Source: Bradysia coprophila (lineage: Eukaryota; Arthropoda; Insecta; Diptera; Sciaridae). Taken from it: DNA of 64,000 nucleotides. This document shows positions 10,815-23,000 of this stretch, piece after piece; positions within the stretch are counted from its first letter, which is position 1, and each line of letters begins with the position of its first letter. The stretch is taken from NCBI RefSeq assembly GCF_014529535.1, contig NW_023503376.1, positions 4,493,608 through 4,557,607 on the forward strand, given 5' to 3'. The notes under the pieces are model-generated. The model was not told the DNA's origin and did not search any database. It saw only the letters and a list, made by a program, of their open reading frames with translations. The position numbers were made by a program, and so were the translations under genes.

Positions 10815-12233
10815 GCCATCAGAACAGTCGGAGCGTTTGCTGCGACTGAGCCCCGTACAAACCCGTATATCTATTGCGTACGTGACCCTAGTGCGTCTGT
10901 CACCCTACTTTGACCGTAAGCCTATGCGCCGGTTAAAGTAGTTAAAGTAAAATTATTCTGTAATGTGTACATCTTACAAATTGCGCATAGCGCAATTACG
11001 AAGCCCCGTACGACGTTCCTTTCAAATGAATTTTATTTTTTTGAAGGGCCTAGTATCGGCCTCAGTCCGAGGACCCAAATTTAAAATTTTTTTCAACAAC
11101 ATTCTATTCGGTGTTCGATTATCTTTCAAATGAAACAAAAATTACAAAAAACGGATGAAATTTACTCGAGTTGTATGTAGAATACGCATAGGGCCCTAGT
11201 AGCGGCCTTAGTCCGAGGACCCAAATTTAATTTTTTTTTCAACAACATTCTATTCGGCCTTTGATTACCTTCCAAATGACACACAAATTACGAAAAACGA
11301 ATGAAATTTACTCGAGTTCAATGTAAAATACACATAGGGCCCTAGTAGTGGCCTTAGTCCAAGGACCCAAATTTAATTTTTTTTGAACAACATTCTATTC
11401 GGCCTTTGATTACCTTCCAAATGAAACAAAAATTACGAAAAACGGATGAAATTTGCTCGAGTTATATGTAAAATACACATAGGGCCCTAGTAGCGGCCTT
11501 AGTCCAAGGACCCAAATTTAATTTTTTTTTTCAACAACATTCTATTCGGTGTTCGATTATCTTTCAAATGAAACAAAAATTACGAAAAACGGATGAAATT
11601 TACTCGAGTTGTATGTAGAATACGCATAGGGCCCTAGTAGCGGCCTTAGTCCGAGGACCCAAATTTTTTTTTTCAACAACATTCTATTCGGCCTTTGATT
11701 ACCTTCCAAATGACACAAAAATTACGAAAAACGAATGAAATTTACTTGAGTTCTATGTAAAATACACATAGGGCCCTAGTAGATTTTCACTTCTAAGGCC
11801 CTAACTCACGGTCCACACACCCGATTTAAAAAAACTTTTTTTTCCTGGATTGATATTGACAATACCTATCATTTGCCGTGTCATTTACATTCCATCGTTT
11901 ATTTTGCCATAAATATCACCAAAAGACCTTAAATCACTTAGATGGCCCTAACTCACGAAGGGCCGACCCGAATATGCCCATCTTCGAACTTAGCCTCACT
12001 ATTTTGACTATCTTTCAGGAAAAAAAAAATTTTTGAAATCGGATTTGATTTACTCAAGATATCGACGTGACGGACAGACGGACAGACGGCCCAAATTTTT
12101 ATTGCGGATTCGTCATCTATGAACATAGGCAAACACTTTGCTCTTACCGTCTGCTTCGAATTCCATCAATTACACACGGCATCGTAATCCTATAAGCCCC
12201 TTCGTACTTCGTACGGGGCTAAAAACGAAAGAA
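10815..12233 (-). repeat. Dispersed repeat with GTACGGGGCT ends, copy b
   Basis: It starts CATCAGAACAGTCGGAGCG and ends CTTCGTACTTCGTACGGGGC, the reverse complement of the ends of the copy at 638-1705. It differs from that copy by an internal array of about 145-bp tandem units (11045-11785). It contains only short shadow frames. Confidence 0.75.
11045..11785 (+). repeat. Five-copy tandem repeat, unit ~145 bp
   Basis: Each unit starts AGGGCCCTAGTAGCGGCC and contains CAACAACATTCTATTCGG and a TGAAATTTACTCGAGTT block. Unit starts are near 11045, 11200, 11336, 11480, 11627 and 11769 (the last partial). Alternating variants (GTGTTCGATTATC versus GCCTTTGATTACC) suggest unit-pair duplication. Confidence 0.85.
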
Positions 12234-12268
12234 ATCGTGCAGGTTTTTAGTGTCTCGTGTAGCTGTTA

Positions 12269-12470
12269 GTATCACCAATACCCTCTCTAGCAACCTATTT
12301 ACATTTATTATGGTGATAAAAATGCAGACTACGTTGCATTTTTACATGCATTTCACATGTAAAATTAGAAATTAGTGAACACTGTATGATTCTACAAACA
12401 AAGGAATAACGTGGTATTTTGACAGCATCAAAACGAAGTTTGTGTGCTAGAGAGAGTATTGGTATCACCC
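12269..12470. repeat. Small inverted repeat
   Basis: GTATCACCAATACCCTCTCT (from 12269) pairs with GAGAGAGTATTGGTATCAC near 12451-12469. The spacer is AT-rich. Confidence 0.7.
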
Positions 12471-12596
12471 ACAATTCGGTAAAGTCTGGCAATTATCTTT
12501 TAAGGAAAATCAAGAAAACATTTTAGCTAAAAATAAATATTTTTATTTGCAAAATAAATACGAAATTTAATATATTCGACGCGGCAGATCGATGAG

Positions 12597-12800
12597 GTGA
12601 TTAGATTAGATTAGATTAGATGGGAGGGTGTAAGCCCAGCACCTAAGCCTCAGATGGGCCTGTTGTGCTATTGTACAAGTCTCTTGATCATATGGACTGT
12701 GATTTTACATCATATCTCTCCCGACTTAGATTGTTCACAAATCGACCGTGTGTTAACGTCCCATACGTTGTGAATTCTCCAAGCCGTGGGTGGTATGCGA
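12597..12800 (-). mobile_element. Probable 3' end of a non-LTR retrotransposon
   Basis: On the minus strand the sequence ends in a short tandem tail (ATCTAATCTAATCTAATC) after a GC-richer segment containing GGCCCATCTGAGGCTTAGG. Short tandem tails of this kind are typical of some insect LINE or SINE 3' ends. No reverse transcriptase code is recognisable; the 5' limit is arbitrary. Confidence 0.45.
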
Positions 12801-13729
12801 ATACCACAACCATCACTAATTGACCTGTACATTTTCCCAGAGATGGCGCTATCAACATTGTCATGTTGTAGCTCTTTCTACTATTGACATTATGTCGATA
12901 TGGTTTCTTTTATGGAGAAAGCGAATGTTGGGTTTTTTGATATTTCCGACTTTGTTACGGTTACGGCTATTAGTTTTAGGTAATAGCAAGTGTCTAATCA
13001 CCACAGGCCCTGAGTTGCCTCTTCGTATAAATCGCCATGCCACCATGTGACTGAACTCGTTCTGGCGTTGCAGGTTGTAGCGTTTGAATGATTCGTATTT
13101 CGTCATATCCCTTGACATCCATACAACGTATCAATCAATAGATCTGTTAAACCTCGCGGTCATTTTGGAGTACAAGATAGTTTCTGTATCTTGGGATTGT
13201 ACCACAGCAAATTTGTAAAAATTTGCTATGTGGTTTTGGGGTGTCAAATGAGAACCCGAGGCGTTTGTACCTTACCTGCACTAAAATTGACTGCCAGATG
13301 CCATACGGCAATGTGTCATTTTCGTACATTAATCGAGCACGTAATTTAGCATTAGCTTCTGGTAGAGTCGATTGTTAATCCGTACACCGACGCCACGAAG
13401 CACATGTTAAATAACAAAGGAAATAACACAATTGTTGATATCGCACAATGAGGCGAGAACAACTTTATTGATCAAAGAGAAAATGACCTACGAGAACAAC
13501 ACTTTGACTTCGTTAATAAAACCTTTAAAATAATTTCACCATTTAACCATTACAGCAAAATAAAAACACCAAAGCCGTAAAAGTTGGCACAGAAATTAGA
13601 CAAAATCGAAAATGAATTCACACACAGCCACACAAAAGAAACACTTTTAGAGAGCAACGCATAAACACGTCCGTTCTCTGTGACTGTGACTGTGCTTCAG
13701 ATCGATGAGGTACTTGAAAGTGAAATAAT
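12801..13729. other. No gene seen upstream of TIL gene A 3' end
   Basis: Open frames on both strands at 12820-13118 look like retroelement remnants or chance. The stretch to 13730 is AT-rich and probably includes the 3' UTR of the minus-strand TIL gene. Confidence 0.35.
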
Positions 13730-15990
13730 TTAAACTCTAAACTTATTCACCCATTGCACGGGACAGTTTTCTTTCGGAATACATGGTCCATTTTCAACGT
13801 AACGAACCATACCTTCTGGACAATAGCAGTCTTCAACGATTGACATAATGCAGGCCTTTGGCTCGTCTGTTGCCAAATCCGCGCAGGTCATTTGGCAAGC
13901 CGATCCTGAAGCATAGATTTCGTTTCCTCTTCGCAGACAATGTTCTAGAAACGAAATGTAAAATTGTAGTGACGTGCTGATTGGCTCATAGAGTTTGTTT
14001 TCTGATTATTTTATCGGAAGGTGCGACCTGCTGCTAGAAAAGTTTGTATATTCTGAGTAATTCAAGGAGATCACGGAGATCAACCTGATGTTTCATGTTC
14101 CATTTAAGTTTAACATCTGTTATCGATAACGACTTTAGGAATAAACGACTTTCGCTCTAACTGGTGAGATTTTATAGAGCAAAGAGCTTGTTTAAAATTT
14201 AAAGTAAAAGATGCGAAATCATTCTCTTGAAAATACTTGGATCATATGAAGTAATAGATCCGATATAAAAACTGACGAAATACAGCCTATGAAACGTTAA
14301 AATGCGAAATTATGTACACGCACTCTTACCACTCGTACCCGAACACAACCTACTCAAATATTTAAGACTTAACAATAATCAACAACTATTATGAGTGATA
14401 TCGCCAAAACTTCAGGTGATTTTTGTAACTTTGGGAACAAGCGGTCTCCGATTTTAATGAGTGATAGCTCGTTGGATTCGCCTTTTAATTCTAGGAAACA
14501 CGTATCTTTCACTTTTTCGAAAAAAAATTTACTTTCTGTGAAAAGTGTTCAAAAGTGAACACATGTCAGAGGGTACCGAAAACAGTTTTCGACAATAACT
14601 CAAGAAAAAATTATTTTAAATTATTGTAATGTTGTACGAATGTCGGCCTTGGACAGACTTACAGGTAGAGTATACGCACGGCTTGGTGCGAGTAGATCCG
14701 CGAAGTTTATTATTAAAAATATAGTGAATGATCAGAGAGTCCGCCTTCTCTGCAGCTTCGATGTTCCGCGGAACTGAGTATGGGGTGTTGTAGCTGGCCT
14801 CACCCACTATCGTCCCACATATAAATGAACCCAGTACTTTTGTGCTGCAAACCTACCGAAGTCTTGTAAAAAAAGTTGGTGCCAAAATGCAGATTTTTTC
14901 CTGGATATTTTGTAACGATATATGTTCGCGACATAGCAAAGCGTATAAGGTAACAGAATAGTAGATGATATGAAATTACTCCCGTAGAAGCGTTCCAGAC
15001 GCTGTTCCAGCAGTTGGGCCCACAGAAAGAAGGAAAAAAATCTGCATTTTGGCACCAACTTTTTTTACAAGACTTCAGTAGGCTTGCAGCACAAAAGTAC
15101 TGGTTTCATTTATATGTGGGACGATAGTGGGTGAGGCCAGCTACAAAACCCCATACTCAGTCCCGCGGAACATAGAAGCTGTAGAGAAGGCGGACTCTCC
15201 GAACATTCACTATATTATTAGTCATAACTCTCGTGGATGTACTCGCACCAAGCAGTGCGTATACTCTACCTGTAGGTCTTTCCAAGGCCGACATTCGTAC
15301 ATCATTACAATAATTTAAAATAATTGTTTCTTGAGTTATTGCAAAAAAAATTGTTTTCGTTACCCTCTGACATGTCCTCACTTTTGAACCTTTTTCACAA
15401 ATAGTAATTTTTTTTCAAAAAAATGGCAGATACGTGTTTGCTAGAATTAAACGACGAATTGAATGAGCTATCACTCATTAAAATCGGAGACCGCTTGTTC
15501 CCCAATCACCTGAAGTCTTGGCGATATCACTCTTATGAGTTCAGGAGCGTCATAGAGAATCCTTCTGCACAGATGTGCGTACAATCCAATCTTTTAAAAA
15601 ATGAATTAAAAAGTTCACATCTTTCGACGAGCCTTACCTGCTGATGGTTTATATAGCTCCATGCACTCAGGATCTTCTAATGCAATACATGTTCCATTTG
15701 CGAGTCTAGAATAACCCTTCTTACACACACAATGCGGACTCCATATCAAAACCATAGGTAGCATAACATTGCATGGAACTTTGTAGTTTTCGCACGTATT
15801 TCCGCACGGGTAACCATCATTCGACCAGACACTTAGCTCTTCGTTTGGTTTATCATCACATGACTCTACAAAATTTGATAGAATTTTAGTTTCGTACAGT
15901 TGGAATTTAAAAAATACAAAACTCACGACGAGGTATCGCTGACACAAGATATACTAAAGTGAAACCGAATAAGACTTGAAGGAAATTCAT
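13730..15990 (-). CDS. Secreted two-domain TIL protein (TIL gene A)
   Basis: CDS complement(join(13730..13944,15638..15865,15927..15990)), about 168 aa. Exon 1 encodes a signal peptide (MNFLQVLFGFTLVYLVSA). Exon 2 encodes one TIL domain with eight Cys and the motif WSPHCVCKKGYSRLANGTC. Exon 3 encodes a second one with CLRRGNE, SACQMTC and DCYCPEGMVRY. TIL domains are mostly inhibitors of serine proteases; a structural role is also possible. All introns are phase 1, so exons 2 and 3 are symmetric domain modules. Relative to its paralogues at 50713 and 56595 it lacks the first TIL domain (RCQETCDKYG type). Intron 2 is 1.7 kb and contains a large foldback element. The gene faces peroxidase-like gene 1. 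Confidence 0.87.
14107..14275 (+). repeat. Dispersed ~215-bp element, partial copy
   Basis: Contains TTATCGATAACGAC, TTATAGAGCAAAGAGC and AAGTAATAGATC in the same order as the copies at 19340 and 37156. Ends are decayed. Inside intron 2 of TIL gene A. Confidence 0.5.
14391..15540. mobile_element. 1.15-kb foldback element in TIL gene A intron
   Basis: The left arm 14391-14902 (starts ATGAGTGATATCGCC) pairs with the right arm 15030-15540 (ends GGCGATATCACTCTTATGAG). The loop is about 127 bases and contains a further short inverted pair. Arm divergence is modest. Frames in the arms mirror one another and are not genes. Confidence 0.85.
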
Positions 15991-16066
15991 TTTTTGTTTT
16001 TTGAAATATTTTTTTATCAAATTAATGAAGAAGGAAGGTAAATTTTCGATTAATAAACTGTTCTCA

Positions 16067-16104
16067 ACTGAATATAATTTACCTATTATGTCGCCCCTTA
16101 TATA
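16067..16104 (-). promoter_or_regulatory. Core promoter of TIL gene A
   Basis: On the minus strand TATATAAG (16104-16097) lies about 35 bases before the initiator TCAGT (16071-16067), roughly 77 bases upstream of the ATG at 15990. Spacing and motifs fit an arthropod TATA/Inr promoter. Confidence 0.55.
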
Positions 16105-16659
16105 CCAATGGAAAATGTTTTTGTTTTGGTGATTTTTTTATCAGAAGATAAACGGAAATTTACATAGAAAAGCAACAACGAACAGTCATTGGCTTTCTCG
16201 ATATTGGGTAATGTCTCACTGTCTAACACACGACACGAACAAAGTTATGGAATTTTTCTGCTACATTAATTAATAGGTAATTGAGATTTAATTCGATAAG
16301 AAACCGATAAGATAAAGCGTTTTTCATTGAAAATTTAATTATAAAAAAGAATTACATCAATTTTTCATCCTAATTAATTTATTTAACAAGTTAATTTGGA
16401 TAAAGAATTTGGCACCCAATGTAGAGAACAAGTATAATACAAGACAGTGTAACTTGTGTCTTGTTTTCGAACAATTTTTTGTTGTTTTGGGAAGAAATAT
16501 AAAACTGGATGTTAAATATTTCAGGATAAATTGTACTATTGTGATTATTAATGTCAATTAGAAATTAATGATGCATCTTTCGTCCAAGATTTCACTTCAA
16601 AGTTGACCAATTTTCCAAACAAAATTTTAACCTTGAAATAGTAAAGTTCAAAAAAAACA
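16105..16659. other. No gene seen
   Basis: Upstream region of TIL gene A; AT-rich, no repeat or frame of note. Confidence 0.35.
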
Positions 16660-17795
16660 TAGCTAACGCCGACCCGTACGAAACACCTATTCGTGTCAAA
16701 AGCCTTTAAAATCACTTACATTATCCACTCTTTGCCTTGTTATCATATACAGCCCCGTACGAAGTCAAATTTCATAAATTCCTATTTAAACAGCTATATA
16801 CCGCTTTATTTACCTATATTTCACTATAAATAAACATTTCACAGATAAATATATGCTATTATATAGCTCTATATGCCTGTATATAGCTCAATATAGCTGT
16901 ATATCGGTATATATAGATATCCATATATGGAATACCTGAAACCCCACACACATAACAAATTATTTCCATGTTAACAGAAACACTCTAAGTACCATTTTTC
17001 CCAATATATATCACTTTTATTAAAATCCAATATGGCCACCGGCAGCCATTTTGTTAGGAGACCGGAAATTTTACCGACGCTTTACATTCGTTAATACCTT
17101 TCAAACAAAAAAAAATTCATGAAATTCGGTCAAAATTTACTCGAGATATTGACAAAATACTCCACGTTCACTGTACGGCCGAGTAGCCAGATAAGAGCTC
17201 ACTCCAAGAGACCTAGCTCACGCTCCGGAGAACATAATTTCATTTTTTCCCTGATTGGTACGGTCAATACCTATCTAATAAAGCTAAAACAGACGAAATA
17301 TGTTCAAATGTGGCCGACCTACAAGCAAAAACTGCTTGCCGCCCTGTGCCTGTTCCACACCAAGGGGTCTAACTCACGAGTCGGTCATCCGATTTCCATA
17401 AACTTTTTTTTTGTCGATCGGTATTGTAAATACCTTTAATTTGACGTATCACTTACAAGTTTAACGTTTAAATGTCCGGAGATATCTTCGAAAAACCGTA
17501 AAGCACTTATTGGGCCACAGCTCGGGAGGGGTCGATCCAAAATCACTCATCTTCGAACTTAGCCTGTCTTTTGACATTACCAAACGGGAAAAAAAAGAAT
17601 TTTCAAAATCGGATGCGTTTTACTCAAGTTATCGTGCAGACAGACAGACGGACAGACGGACATTTTTTTTTTCGCGGATTTGGCATCTCTAGACAACCAC
17701 AATAGGTTTCCCCTTACTCAGGGAGTCCAATTCGACGTGTTACAAACGTATGCGTAAACCTATAAGACCCCAGTACTTCGTACGGGTCTAAAAAG
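16660..17795 (-). repeat. Dispersed repeat with GTACGGGGCT ends, copy c
   Basis: It shares CTAACGCCGACCCGTACGAA with 43920 and a GGCAGCCATTTTGTTAGGAG segment with copy a. It ends in CTTCGTACGGGTCT. It includes a TATATAG-rich stretch (16850-16930) and a GACAGACGGACAGACGGAC run at 17640-17662. The frame at 17119-17439 lies wholly inside the repeat and is not taken as a gene. Confidence 0.65.
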
Positions 17796-18435
17796 TTTTC
17801 ACTTTAAGTATGACAAAGTATAACATAAAATAAACTTTTCGCAACAAGTGACGAAAAGTAGGACTTTCCGTTGCCTTTATTGAGAAAAATGTTGTATACA
17901 AAACTCGATGATAAATGTTTTTTTAGGCGCACGATGTGTATATACACATCTAGTGCCTAAAATAGCACATTTCGTATCTAGGACTAAAAGTCTTATTTAG
18001 CGCGTGAGAGGTTTCCAGACAGATCGTGTTGGAAACCTCCAATGGCTGGTATCTTGAGGGAATGTGGTTTTGAGAGTGATGTAACCAAAACAACTCAGTT
18101 CGTTTAACAGCTTTATTTATTATGAAAAAACACTTCAAATTACTGAAAAGAACAATTTTCGAATGAGAATCCATCTAATATTCCAAGTACAATTCTCCTT
18201 ACGTTTACTTTCCCTTCGATTAAATGAATCCGTATAAATCGCACGTGTGTGTGTATTCGCGTCTGTAATCTACAATTGGTCATCAGAACCCCAAATTAGC
18301 CTAATCAATCAATCGGTAAGGAGACCAAAAAATTACCTTTACAGCACTGCGGCTGTACAAAATCTACACCACGTCTTATGATTTTAACGTTAGCTTTCGG
18401 TCACCACAACTTATTCATTCGCGGCTCGCTTTAAT
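17796..18435. other. No gene seen
   Basis: Contains a short hairpin around GGAAACCTC (about 18009-18038). No supported frame. Confidence 0.35.
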
Positions 18436-18584
18436 TCACCTGACGCGACGTTTGCCTTCTTCCGGGCACCACTTCATCCATTTCTCTGGCAATACTTTAC
18501 CAGAACCAGATTGGCATGTATCAGTGCTGTCGGCAATTGAGCGTTTGACAACAGAGCCGAAGGCGAGGTCTGGAATCGAATACG
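18436..18584 (-). CDS. Possible orphan last exon of a small secreted protein
   Basis: After a good acceptor (CTTTTTTAG, at 18585-18586) a frame encodes YSIPDLAFGSVVKRSIADST..CQSGSG..PEKWMKWCPEEGKRRVR and stops at 18436. It contains two Cys and no long hydrophobic stretch. It reads like the second exon of a short secreted peptide, but no first exon with a signal peptide was found; a foldback element (18608-19256) now sits immediately upstream. It could be a chance frame. Confidence 0.25.
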
Positions 18585-18607
18585 CTAAAAAAGACTTTTA
18601 GTCCGTG

Positions 18608-19256
18608 GTATGAATAGTATGTTGTGTTACAAGTATTGTAATGTTGATTTTTTCAGCACTAGACCCAAGTTTTCCATACGAGCGGAGCGAGTAAGGAAAA
18701 TTGGGTCGTGTGCTGAAAAAATCTCATTACAATACGTGTAACACATCATGCTTTGTGCCAACCGAGAATTGAAATAGACAAATGCCCAAAAAATCATAAT
18801 TTTCATGGTAAACAATCACTCTTCAAATTTGATCGATCACATTGCTTTGCATTTTCTAAAACGAATGTTGTAATAACTCATACAAATTCCATAACAACAC
18901 TGCTTTGAGTGTTGAAATATCCCATCAAACGGGTGCTGAAATAAGTCACTTTACAACACTAAAATGAGTGCTGAAAAGAGTCGTATTTCAACACTCAAAG
19001 CAGTGTTGATATGGAATTTGTATGAGTTGTGCAATGCAAAGCAATGTGATCGATCAAATTTGAAGAGTGATTGTTTAAAATGAAAATTATGATTTTTTGG
19101 GCATTTGTCTATTTCAATTCTTGGTTGGCACAAAGCATGATGTGTTACACGTATTGTAATGAGATTTTTTCAGCACACGACCCAATTTTCCTTACTCGCT
19201 CCGCTCGTGAAAAAATCAACATTACAATACTTGTGACACAACATACTATTTCATAT
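18608..19256. mobile_element. 650-bp foldback element
   Basis: Near-perfect inverted repeat with ends AATAGTATGTTGTGTTACA and its complement, centred near 18930. The centre carries short inverted CAACACT/AGTGTTG motifs. A related copy lies at 30418-31462, where it has been interrupted. The ends adjoin TA on both sides, compatible with a TA target duplication. Confidence 0.87.
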
Positions 19257-19339
19257 TGGACGGAGTTCATAAGGGATCCTAGGTATGGAAAAGCATTTAT
19301 CACTCGGTTGTATAAATAACTATTTTTTTGTGTCCAATG

Positions 19340-19559
19340 CTGTTCATTTGTTATCGACAACGACAGCAATAATTAACGACAAGCTCTGACCAATGAGGTC
19401 TTATATAGCAAAAAACATGTTCAAAACAAATGAAGTAAAAGATTTCTGAAATGATCTGAAAATCTTCGATCAAATGAAGTAATTGATCAAATAGTAAAAC
19501 TGTTAACATGCTTGCTGTCTGTCACAAGTAAAATATACTTGCCGTCTGTGACAGGTTAA
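19340..19559 (+). repeat. Dispersed ~215-bp element, copy
   Basis: Contains TTATCGACAACGACAGC, GAGGTCTTATATAGCAAAAA, CAAATGAAGTAAAAGATTTC and the end CCGTCTGTGACAGGTTAAG, in the order of the copy at 37156. Confidence 0.75.
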
Positions 19560-20065
19560 GTATACGAATGATTATTGACGATACATTTCTGAAAACAGCT
19601 GTCGATGATGAGTCATTGGTATGCTTACATAATTACACAATGGACATAATGCGCTGTCCTTTGTACCAATTACATTCTTTTGTTTTAACTGCTAAACTCC
19701 ATTCTTTTAATTGAGAATGGGCCTGTAATGAGTTCAAAACGTTTTGCAGTCAAGAAACAATAAAAACAAAAGTTTGGAGATAATACCACCAGAAGTGGGC
19801 GAACATCCAAAAATCAGGGGTTTTTTATCATCTCTGCGAAACGGAAAATTATATTGTAAAGATTGAAAATGTAAGTGGTCAGGGGCATGTTGTCATTGCT
19901 GATCTCCACTTTCACTGTTTTCCTGAGACGATGCGAGTTTCAAATTCAAACACAATTTACTTACAATTCTGACTTTATTAAAGAGAGTATCAATTTCAGC
20001 TTCTAGATCTAACAAACTTTGGTCCTAACTCAACAATTTACAACAATTTCAATCATTCCACAATT
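19560..20065. other. 3' flank of the SLC26 gene
   Basis: The minus strand carries AATAAA at 19979-19974, about 90 bases past the stop codon, a likely polyadenylation signal for the SLC26-like gene. Otherwise no feature seen. Confidence 0.5.
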
Positions 20066-23000
20066 TTACAATTGCGTCCATAGTCGTTTGGGTTTTGTGT
20101 CATCAACAACATTGTCCAATAAGTCCACATTCGTTTTCGGATCATCAACAATGCGTTCTAACAACTCTAAACTGTAGTACACATGCATGTCCAGTTCAGC
20201 TCCTTCAAATGTTTCAGCCACACTCGGTTTGAGATTTAGGAAAAACAGTGACTGCTGCCTGGAGCCAAAGTCGTCTAGCAACATTTTAATCGCTGTTGCG
20301 GTCGTGAAATCGGCACCATAAACACAAGTGCAATCGATGATGACCGGCAATTGCTCTTTCATACCTTGCTTGTTGATCAAATTCCGAACATAGTCCACCG
20401 ATGGGAACATGAGGCACCGATCGGGTTTGATCAGCAAATATTTGTTGTTCTTTAGGGTCTGTACGAATAAAATGGAATTCATAAAAATTGGCAATATTGT
20501 TGGGTCATTTTGAGGTACGTACGTATCGTCGTTCCATTTGAATTTTTGGTCGAGCTGCGTGGTACATAATGAATAGCATATTCACTCCAATGCCCATAAA
20601 TGTTCCGACCGGAATGCCTAGCATTAAACATGCTATGAAGCAGGCAAAGGCTGGGATCAAATCACTTCCTGCGAACAATTTGTTGGTGTTACAAAAGTCT
20701 ACTTAGAGAGATTTTGATAGATAAATAGGACGATAGACTAATGGATAGGGAGAACCTCTCATCACTCCACTCTCTCACGGAAATCATTGCGTTCGTTCCT
20801 ATCGAACGTGTAACAAACAAACTTAGGCCGCATTTGTGATCAGTCAAAAACACTCAAAAGAGTAAAAGTGACGCAAGTCCCTGTGCATACTTCCAAAACA
20901 ACTGATATCGCTGGAGGTGACGCATTCTGCGCTTGTACGCAAAAACTGTAACAGCAAAAATTTGACCAAAGACATTCTAGAAACAAAATTTTACCAAAAA
21001 AATTTTGCGTCACAAAGTGGCAGATGGTTCGGACGTATTAGGACATATTCTTGCCTATTTTAAAAAATTTCTTAAAAGTACTTTCCTCAACATCTGCCAC
21101 TTGTGACGCAAAATTTTTATGGTAAAATTTTGTTTCTAGAATTTCTTTGGTCAAATTTTTGCTGTTACAGTTTTTGCGTACAAGCGCAGAATGCGTCACC
21201 TCCAGCGATATCAGTTGTTTTGGAAGTATGCACAGGGACTTGCGTCACTTGTACTCTTTTGAGTGTTTTTGACTGATATCAGTTCTTTTGGAAGAATTAG
21301 TAGATTGAAAAAATTTAAAAAATTTGAAAAATTTTTAAAAATTTGAAAAAATTTGAAAAATTTAAAAAATTTGAAAAATTTGAAAAACTTTGAAAAATTT
21401 AAAAAAATTAAAAAAATAAAAAAAAAATTGAAAAATTTAAAAAAAAATTAAAAAATTTTGAAAAATTTTGAAAAATTTGAAAAATTTTAAAAAATTTGAA
21501 AAATTTTAAAAAATTTGAAAAATTTTAAAAAATTTAAAAAATTTTGAAAAATTTAAAAAAATTTAAAAATTTTGAAAAATTTTAAAAATACTAAATGTAG
21601 GGAAAAAAATTTGGCGAGCAGAGCTTACCAAATACCAAAAGCGAACAAAGTTCTACCATACCCATCCACACTCACACTTAAAGGTGTTCTTATATGGGGC
21701 CTATATGGGAACTTCGAGGAGCCCTAGCTCCGAAACCAGGCCGGTTCCCCCCAATTTTTTTTTTCTGGAATGTCTTAGAATGACGACTAGAATCTACTCC
21801 CAAAATTTCAACAAAATCTAAAGAAGACTTTAGAAGATAGGAAACACGGACGGACGGACGGGCTAACAAAGTAACGTAGGATTTTTTCATTTCGTTTAAA
21901 GTACTGAAATTGACCAAAATGTATGGAAATGGGGCTTCTTGGAAGATTTTTTGCGTGGCCAAATTTTAAGCTGTAAGAACGTGTGATAGCTCGTTGAACT
22001 CGTACGGACGCCTAGTTTTTTTTAATGGTAATTTGGAGTCATTTGTCTTTGAATTGTAGAACTTCAATATTTGCTGTATATATGGTTCTGCAGTCTACGA
22101 CAAAAAATTTTTTTTGAAATTTTTTCTAGTAATAGGACCTGCGTCACGGGCGCTATGCTAACGCGCGCCCATGATAATATACATCGGAGTCATGCATGGA
22201 GTTATGTCTTCATGATTTCAGATGACACATTTAGATCTAACAACCGAATTTGTAGACAAATAAAAAACGAAATTAGTCACCCGAAATGCGGCGTAAATAT
22301 TTTGTCTTTTCATTATCAACAACATGTTAAGTTTACCAATAAAATCGATCGCCGATTTGCGGTGCTAGAATTACATTACGTTAATTAACAAACAAAATAT
22401 TGGCGATTGTTTCGTACAGAAGTTCGTATCTAGACCGAACAGCTAGCAAATCTTATCGATTATTTTTGGGTGCTTCCTACTTGCAAATTTACAAATTATT
22501 ATCACACATCGACGACTTCAAAGACAGTCGTTATTAAACGATCTTTAAAATTGATTACGTTTTTCGGAATGGACGATCCCAACAAAAATCTCTTCGAGAA
22601 AAGTGTGACGCAGTCTTTGAAGTACAATTTCTAAAATGAATGATATCGCTAGAGTTGACGCTTTCAGCTTCGTTACGCAAAAATTAAATTTTACACCCAA
22701 TTTTAGTTCAAACAAGCTGGCTTAGATTTTCTCATCATCTGCCAAATAATTTTTACCAAAAAAAATTTGACTGGAAACAACCAAAATTTTACCAAAAAAC
22801 TCTGCGTCGCAAAGTGGCAAATGTTCAGGAACAGACCAGCAAGAAAATTTATCTGCCACATGCGACGCAGATTTTTTTGGTAAAATTTTGGTTGTTTCCA
22901 GTCAAATTTTTTTTGGTAAAAATTATTTGGCAGATGATAAGAAAAACTAAACCAGCTTGTTTGAACTAAAATTGGGTCGAAAATCGAAAATTTGACGAAA

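Noticed and set aside
14616-15381. Frames of 63-83 codons on both strands
   Set aside because: They lie in the arms of the foldback element in the TIL A intron and mirror one another.
21690-21962. 90-codon minus-strand frame
   Set aside because: Occurs in a repeat block with an inverted copy at 26700-26940; no domain.
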